A stretch of 17,816 nt of DNA. Origin: Clostridiaceae bacterium (GTDB lineage Bacteria; Bacillota; Clostridia; Peptostreptococcales; Peptostreptococcaceae). How positions within the stretch are numbered: the stretch's first letter is position 1; the number at the start of each line of letters is the position of its first letter. Both the position numbers and the translations under genes were made by a program. Location: positions 1-17,816 of the forward strand of contig CABIVQ010000058.1 in assembly GCA_902362365.1 (NCBI GenBank). Direction: 5' to 3'. Below, piece by piece: positions 14,054 to 17,816 of this stretch. The notes under the pieces were generated by a model. It had not been told where the DNA came from, did no database searches, and worked only from the letters and a program-made list of their open reading frames with translations.

Positions 14054-15352
14054 GTGGATACAAAAGATTTTGCTAAGGATTTATTAGATTATATATATGA
14101 TAGCCCAACTTCTTTTCATGCTGTAGAAACATCTATAGAGCTATTAGAAAAGAATGGATTTAAAGAAGTTAAATTAAATGAAAAATGGAATTTAAAAGTT
14201 GAAGGAAAGTATTATGTGACAAAAAATTCTTCAGCATTAATAGCTTTTACAATAAATTCTAACAATATAGAAAAAGAAGGATTCCGAATGATAGCTTCTC
14301 ATTCGGATTCACCTTCGTTTAGAATAAAGCCTAATGCTCAAATGAGTGTAGAAAATACATATTTAAAATTAAATACAGAATGCTATGGTGGACCTATTTT
14401 GAATACATGGCTAGACAGACCATTATCAATAGCGGGTAGAGTAGTTATAAAAAGTGAAAATATACTCAATCCAGAAGAAAAGCTTGTAAACTTAAGAAAA
14501 CCTATTTGTATAATACCTAATGTAGCAATACATTTAAATAGAAGTATAAATGATGGATACAAGTATAATAAGCAAAAGGATATGTTACCTTTAGTCGGAT
14601 TAATAAATGATGCTCTAGAAAAAGATAACTTTTTACTAAAAGAAATAGCTAAAGAACTAAAGGTTGAAGTAGAAGATATATTAGATTTCGATTTATTCTT
14701 ATACGAATATGAAAAAGGATGCCTGATGGGAATTAATGAAGAATTTATATCTACAGGTAGACTAGATAACTTATCTATGGCACATGCTAGCTTAAATGCA
14801 CTTATAAATACTAGTGGAAAACATGGAATAAATTTAATTTCAATATTTGATAATGAAGAGGTTGGAAGCTCTACTAAGCAAGGAGCAGATTCTAATATGC
14901 TACTAAATATATTAGAGAGAATCTGTATATCATTGGGAAAAACAAGAGAAGAGTTCTTTACATCAATATACTCATCTTTTATTATATCTGCTGATTTAGC
15001 ACATGGAGTTCATCCTAATATGGCAGAAAAACATGATCCAACTAATAGACCAGTACTTGGAAAAGGTCCTGTTATAAAAATAAATGCAAACCAATCGTAT
15101 ACAAGTGATGCTTACTCGGCATCAGTTTATAAAAGTATATGTAAAGAAGCGAATGTCAAATATCAAGAATTTGTAAACAGATCAGATGAAAGAGGAGGAA
15201 GTACAATAGGTCCAATATCATCTACTCATATAGATATACCATCTGTAGATATAGGAAGTCCGATACTTGCAATGCATTCAATAAGAGAATTAGGTAGTAT
15301 TTTAGATCACTATGGTATATATAAAACATTCGCTAAATTTTTTGAAGTGTAG
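14054..15352 (+). CDS. M18-family zinc aminopeptidase (aspartyl aminopeptidase type)
   Basis: A protein of 432 residues, the usual length for M18. Probable dinuclear metal ligands are visible: HSDSP (H83, with D85 nearby), RLDN (D238), DNEEVGS (E268/E269), SADLAHGVHP (D314) and AMHSIRE (H408). Other family stretches are GGPILNTWLDRPLSIAGR (112-129) and RGGSTIGPI (380-388). It removes N-terminal, often acidic, residues from peptides in the cytoplasm. The start is a GTG at 14054, with AAGGAGG at 14041-14047. It lies 15 bp after pcrA and 15 bp before a patatin-like gene, so the three are probably co-transcribed, though no functional link is evident. Confidence 0.95.
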   Translation: MDTKDFAKDLLDYIYDSPTSFHAVETSIELLEKNGFKEVKLNEKWNLKVEGKYYVTKNSSALIAFTINSNNIEKEGFRMIASHSDSPSFRIKPNAQMSVENTYLKLNTECYGGPILNTWLDRPLSIAGRVVIKSENILNPEEKLVNLRKPICIIPNVAIHLNRSINDGYKYNKQKDMLPLVGLINDALEKDNFLLKEIAKELKVEVEDILDFDLFLYEYEKGCLMGINEEFISTGRLDNLSMAHASLNALINTSGKHGINLISIFDNEEVGSSTKQGADSNMLLNILERICISLGKTREEFFTSIYSSFIISADLAHGVHPNMAEKHDPTNRPVLGKGPVIKINANQSYTSDAYSASVYKSICKEANVKYQEFVNRSDERGGSTIGPISSTHIDIPSVDIGSPILAMHSIRELGSILDHYGIYKTFAKFFEV

Positions 15353-15367
15353 ATAAGGAGAGATATT

Positions 15368-16120
15368 ATGAGAATAGGATTATGCCTCTCAGGAGGAGGA
15401 GCAAAGGGATCTTATCAGGCTGGTGTTATAAAAGCATTATATGATAGGGGAATAAAGGATTTTGCTGCTATATCAGGAACTTCTATAGGAGCAATAAATG
15501 GATACTTTGTATTCACAGGAAATGTTGAAAAACTAGAATATATGTGGATAAATATTGAAGAAAATTCAGAAAATAATGTGCAAATAGTAAATAATACTGT
15601 GGATAATTCAGAATTAATAAAAATATTAGGTGAATTAGATAATAATTCTAAAGAAAAAACTAAGTTTTATGTTAATTATGTGAATATAAATAACAAACAA
15701 ATAAAAGAAGAAGTGAAAGATATATCAACTTTAGATAAATTAGGAGCAATGGATTATATAAAATATAGCTCATTGTTGCCTTTTAATCCAAAAGGAACTT
15801 TAAGCTTAAGAGATCAATTTATAAAAGATGTAAATGAGAATTTATATGAAGGTTGCAATCTAGATGGAGGTCTAGTAAGAAATACTCTAATAGAGCCTTT
15901 AATAAATGATAATCTAGATAAAATAATAATTGTAGCAACTAGACATGATTATATTATACAAGATGATATAAAATCAAAAATTGATGAAAGTAAATTAGTA
16001 GTAGTTAGACCTAAAACTATACTTACTAGTCAAGATACTCTTAGATTTAAAAAAGAGTTCTGTGAGAAAATGTTTAAAGAAGGATATGAGATAGGGAAAA
16101 CATTAAACATAAGTAATTAG
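15368..16120 (+). CDS. Patatin-like phospholipase/serine hydrolase
   Basis: A protein of 250 residues with the complete patatin catalytic set: oxyanion loop GGGAKG (9-14), nucleophile elbow GTSIG with Ser39, and the catalytic-dyad Asp166 in DGG (166-168). There is no signal peptide or membrane segment, so it is probably a cytoplasmic lipid acyl hydrolase of the short bacterial type; the substrate is unknown. The middle (about 65-125) is Asn/Lys-rich and poorly conserved-looking. AAGGAGAG at 15355-15362 precedes the ATG. It is the last gene of the apparent pcrA unit; I see no clear terminator in the 129 bp after it. Confidence 0.92.
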   Translation: MRIGLCLSGGGAKGSYQAGVIKALYDRGIKDFAAISGTSIGAINGYFVFTGNVEKLEYMWINIEENSENNVQIVNNTVDNSELIKILGELDNNSKEKTKFYVNYVNINNKQIKEEVKDISTLDKLGAMDYIKYSSLLPFNPKGTLSLRDQFIKDVNENLYEGCNLDGGLVRNTLIEPLINDNLDKIIIVATRHDYIIQDDIKSKIDESKLVVVRPKTILTSQDTLRFKKEFCEKMFKEGYEIGKTLNISN

Positions 16121-16171
16121 TGAAATAAGATGAACAATTATATGTAAATTAATAGAATTGTATTAAATGTA

Positions 16172-16200
16172 TTGAATAAAAATTAAAATATTAGTATAAT
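16172..16200 (+). promoter_or_regulatory. Sigma-A type promoter of the P-loop gene
   Basis: TTGAAT (16172-16177) and a perfect TATAAT (16195-16200) are spaced by 17 bp, 50 bp before the ATG at 16250. This makes the P-loop gene a separate transcription unit. Confidence 0.75.
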
Positions 16201-16249
16201 ATAAAAGTTCTTCAAATATGACAAAAACAGACATGGAGTTGAGATAAAT

Positions 16250-16855
16250 ATGGCAACTAAGAGAATCGCCGTTTTAGGTGGTCCAAGATGTGGAAAAACA
16301 ACATTAATACAACATTTATATGTTGAAATGAAAATAGCTGGATTAAATGCAGGATATGCTTTAGAATACTCTACAGAGTACTTAAAAGATAAAGGTATGA
16401 TAGAGACTATATCTGAGCAATATGGAATATACTTAGGTCAAAAGAAACTAGAAGATGAGTTAGCAAGCTTTGATTACGCTCTTACAGATTATGCTACTTT
16501 TGTGCCTTACATATACGGAAGATTTATGTTAGGTAACAAAGAAAGAAGTAAAAAAGAAATAGAAATACTTAAGGATTTATATTCACTTGCATTAGAAGAT
16601 ATACAAAACTATGACATGATAGTTTATGTACCAAGAGAATTTGGATATGTTCAAGATGGTGTTAGATGGCAAGATGAAGGAATAGCATTACAAATAGATG
16701 ATGCTATATTAAGCTTCTTAAAGGCTGAAAATATAAACTTTATAGAAGCAAAAGGTTCTACAAAAGATAGAGCTAAACAAATATTAGATTTATTAGAAAT
16801 TGATTATAAAGAAACACCTCAATTAAATGAAAAAGAAAAGACGAAGTCTAAATAA
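16250..16855 (+). CDS. P-loop ATP-binding protein of unknown role (AAA_28/kinase-like)
   Basis: A protein of 201 residues with a Walker A loop GGPRCGKTT (10-18) at the very start and a plausible Walker B-like end of strand at YDMIVYVPRE (about 124-133). In between is DYALTDYATFVPYIYGRF (about 75-92), recalling the substrate lid region of nucleoside- or NadR-like kinases grouped with AAA_28. The last 15 residues are a Lys/Glu-rich tail. There is no signal or membrane segment. A small-molecule kinase or nucleotide-dependent switch is my best reading, but I do not recognise a specific family member. GGAG at 16235-16238 is the likely ribosome binding site. It has its own promoter and terminator, so neighbours give no hint. 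Confidence 0.75.
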   Translation: MATKRIAVLGGPRCGKTTLIQHLYVEMKIAGLNAGYALEYSTEYLKDKGMIETISEQYGIYLGQKKLEDELASFDYALTDYATFVPYIYGRFMLGNKERSKKEIEILKDLYSLALEDIQNYDMIVYVPREFGYVQDGVRWQDEGIALQIDDAILSFLKAENINFIEAKGSTKDRAKQILDLLEIDYKETPQLNEKEKTKSK

Positions 16856-16879
16856 CTTTATATAAACTTGAGAATATGA

Positions 16880-16922
16880 TGGTAGATATAGATCGTGTAT
16901 AATTTATATCTACCACATTTTT
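16880..16922 (+). terminator. Rho-independent terminator after the P-loop gene
   Basis: TGGTAGATATA (16880-16890) and TATATCTACCA (16905-16915) form a perfect 11-bp stem with a 14-nt loop, then CATTTTT to 16922. Confidence 0.85.
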
Positions 16923-16978
16923 GTGCTTATATTTAGTACTTTACTTTGATTTTTTTACTGTATATGGCGAATATTGGC

Positions 16979-17006
16979 TTTATTTTTTGCGGTGTTAGTA
17001 TATAAT
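16979..17006 (+). promoter_or_regulatory. Possible promoter of the cyclophilin gene
   Basis: A perfect TATAAT is at 17001-17006, 43 bp before the start codon. The -35 region is poor: TTTATT at 16979-16984 gives 16-bp spacing but matches consensus at only three bases. Confidence 0.35.
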
Positions 17007-17048
17007 ATATATGATATACATAATTTTTTGAAAGGATGAATAATTACA

Positions 17049-17573
17049 ATGGAAAATAAGAACCCAATAGTAACTATAGAAATGGAAAATGGTAAGAAAA
17101 TAGTAGCTGAGTTATACCCAAATATAGCTCCAAACACTGTTAAAAACTTTGTTAGCTTAATAGAAAAAGGATACTACAATGGAGTAGGATTTCACAGAGT
17201 TATACCTGGATTTATGATACAAGGTGGATGCCCTAACGGAAATGGAATGGGTGGACCAGGATATTCTATAAAAGGAGAATTCACTAACAATGGATTTACT
17301 AACAATTTAAAGCATGAAAGAGGAGTATTATCGATGGCTAGAACAATGGTTCCTAACTCAGCAGGTTCTCAGTTCTTTATAATGCATCAAACATCTCCAC
17401 ACTTAGATAGAGAATATGCTTCTTTTGGTAGAGTAATAGAAGGTATGGATGTAGTAGATGAAATAGCAAATACAAGAACCGATAGAATGGACAAGCCTAA
17501 AGAGCCTCAAGTTATGAAGACTGTTACAGTAGAAACATTTGGACAAGACTACTCAGATGTAGAAAAAATGTAA
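17049..17573 (+). CDS. Cyclophilin-type peptidyl-prolyl cis-trans isomerase
   Basis: A protein of 174 residues, the normal size of a single-domain bacterial cyclophilin. Active-site elements are visible: GFHRVIPGFMIQGG (47-60, with catalytic-site Arg50, Phe55 and Gln58), GVLSMARTMVPNSAGSQFFI (about 97-116) and PHLDREYASFGRV (about 122-134). It speeds proline isomerisation during protein folding. There is no signal sequence, so it is cytoplasmic. AAAGGATG at 17031-17038 precedes the ATG by 10 bp. It stands between two terminators as a single-gene unit. Confidence 0.95.
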   Translation: MENKNPIVTIEMENGKKIVAELYPNIAPNTVKNFVSLIEKGYYNGVGFHRVIPGFMIQGGCPNGNGMGGPGYSIKGEFTNNGFTNNLKHERGVLSMARTMVPNSAGSQFFIMHQTSPHLDREYASFGRVIEGMDVVDEIANTRTDRMDKPKEPQVMKTVTVETFGQDYSDVEKM

Positions 17574-17648
17574 TTAATCTATTGTGCTAGTTAAATTTAA
17601 TTTCCAAATAAAGTAAAATATTTTTTGCAAAAAAATAGACCCATAGTG

Positions 17649-17692
17649 ACTAGTATTTGTAAATTTTATCCAAATACTAGTTCTTTTATTTT
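17649..17692 (+). terminator. Rho-independent terminator after the cyclophilin gene
   Basis: ACTAGTATTTG (17649-17659) and CAAATACTAGT (17671-17681) form a perfect 11-bp stem with an 11-nt loop, then TCTTTTATTTT. The minus-strand side also has a run of T (complement of 17627-17636), further off. The stem overlaps the last codons of the minus-strand fragment, so it may serve both directions. Confidence 0.75.
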
Positions 17693-17816
17693 AGCTAAAG
17701 AATCATTTTTACCCATCAATTTATTTATAAGAAAAGAAATGTTATGAGCTAAAACTTTTATTGAAGTTCTAGTTATAAATCCTAGCATAGATTTACTCTT
17801 AACCTTATTTAAGTTT
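17666..17816 (-). CDS. C-terminal fragment of a minus-strand gene, possibly a transposase
   Basis: Read from the right edge leftward, an open frame of 49 residues ends at a TAA on 17668-17666. It contains KVKSKSMLGFITRTSIKV and ends KIKELVFG. The basic, hydrophobic mix and the final IKELVFG recall the C-terminus of IS982-type or similar DDE transposases, by impression only. The start lies outside the window. No terminal inverted repeat can be assigned with one end visible. It is the only minus-strand coding candidate here. Confidence 0.4.
   Translation of the reverse strand, partial: NLNKVKSKSMLGFITRTSIKVLAHNISFLINKLMGKNDSLAKIKELVFG

Overview
The window is AT-rich, with AGA/ATA/TTA-heavy codon use, strong GGAGG-type ribosome binding sites and U-tailed hairpin terminators. 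This points to a low-GC Gram-positive anaerobe. Gene content (cbiQ/cbiO behind a cobalamin riboswitch, a MoxR/VWA pair, lipoprotein transport receptors, pcrA with its C-terminal Tudor-like domain) fits Clostridia, most likely Peptostreptococcaceae. That placement comes from gene style, not from a search. Every complete gene reads on the + strand; only a fragment at the right edge reads on the - strand.

Layout. Bases 1-192 hold the 3' end of a 5S rRNA gene and a probable rRNA-operon terminator. Bases 289-2889 hold a MoxR-type AAA+ ATPase gene, broken by an internal frameshifting deletion, and its intact VWA-domain partner. Bases 2981-4786 form a cobalt/B12 locus: adenosylcobalamin riboswitch, a 34-codon ORF with a strong but hairpin-enclosed ribosome binding site, a small terminator, then the T and A components of an ECF cobalt transporter (cbiQ, cbiO). 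The substrate-binding CbiM/CbiN components expected between riboswitch and cbiQ are absent. Bases 4853-5982 hold a BMP/PnrA-type nucleoside-binding lipoprotein with its own promoter, whose spacer is a perfect 12-bp palindrome. Bases 6109-11648 hold a five-gene peptide/nickel-type ABC importer (receptor, two permeases, two ATPases), preceded by a large hairpin with a T-tract and closed by a strong terminator. Its last ATPase ends in an 81-residue tail with 25 histidines. Bases 11749-16120 hold pcrA helicase, an M18 aminopeptidase and a small patatin-like hydrolase in tight succession. Bases 16172-16922 hold a P-loop protein of unknown role with its own promoter and terminator. Bases 17049-17692 hold a cyclophilin-type prolyl isomerase and terminator. 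A minus-strand fragment, possibly the end of a transposase, runs off the right edge.

How it fits together. Two neighbouring units concern transition metals: the B12-controlled cobalt ECF module and the ABC importer, whose His-rich tail suggests nickel or cobalt rather than only peptides as cargo. The left part (MoxR gene, missing CbiMN) looks like a locus in decay. The strongest points for follow-up are the microhomology junction in the MoxR gene, the orphaned riboswitch, the His-rich ATPase tail and the terminator-like hairpin in the importer leader. I found no CRISPR array, phage module or defence system.
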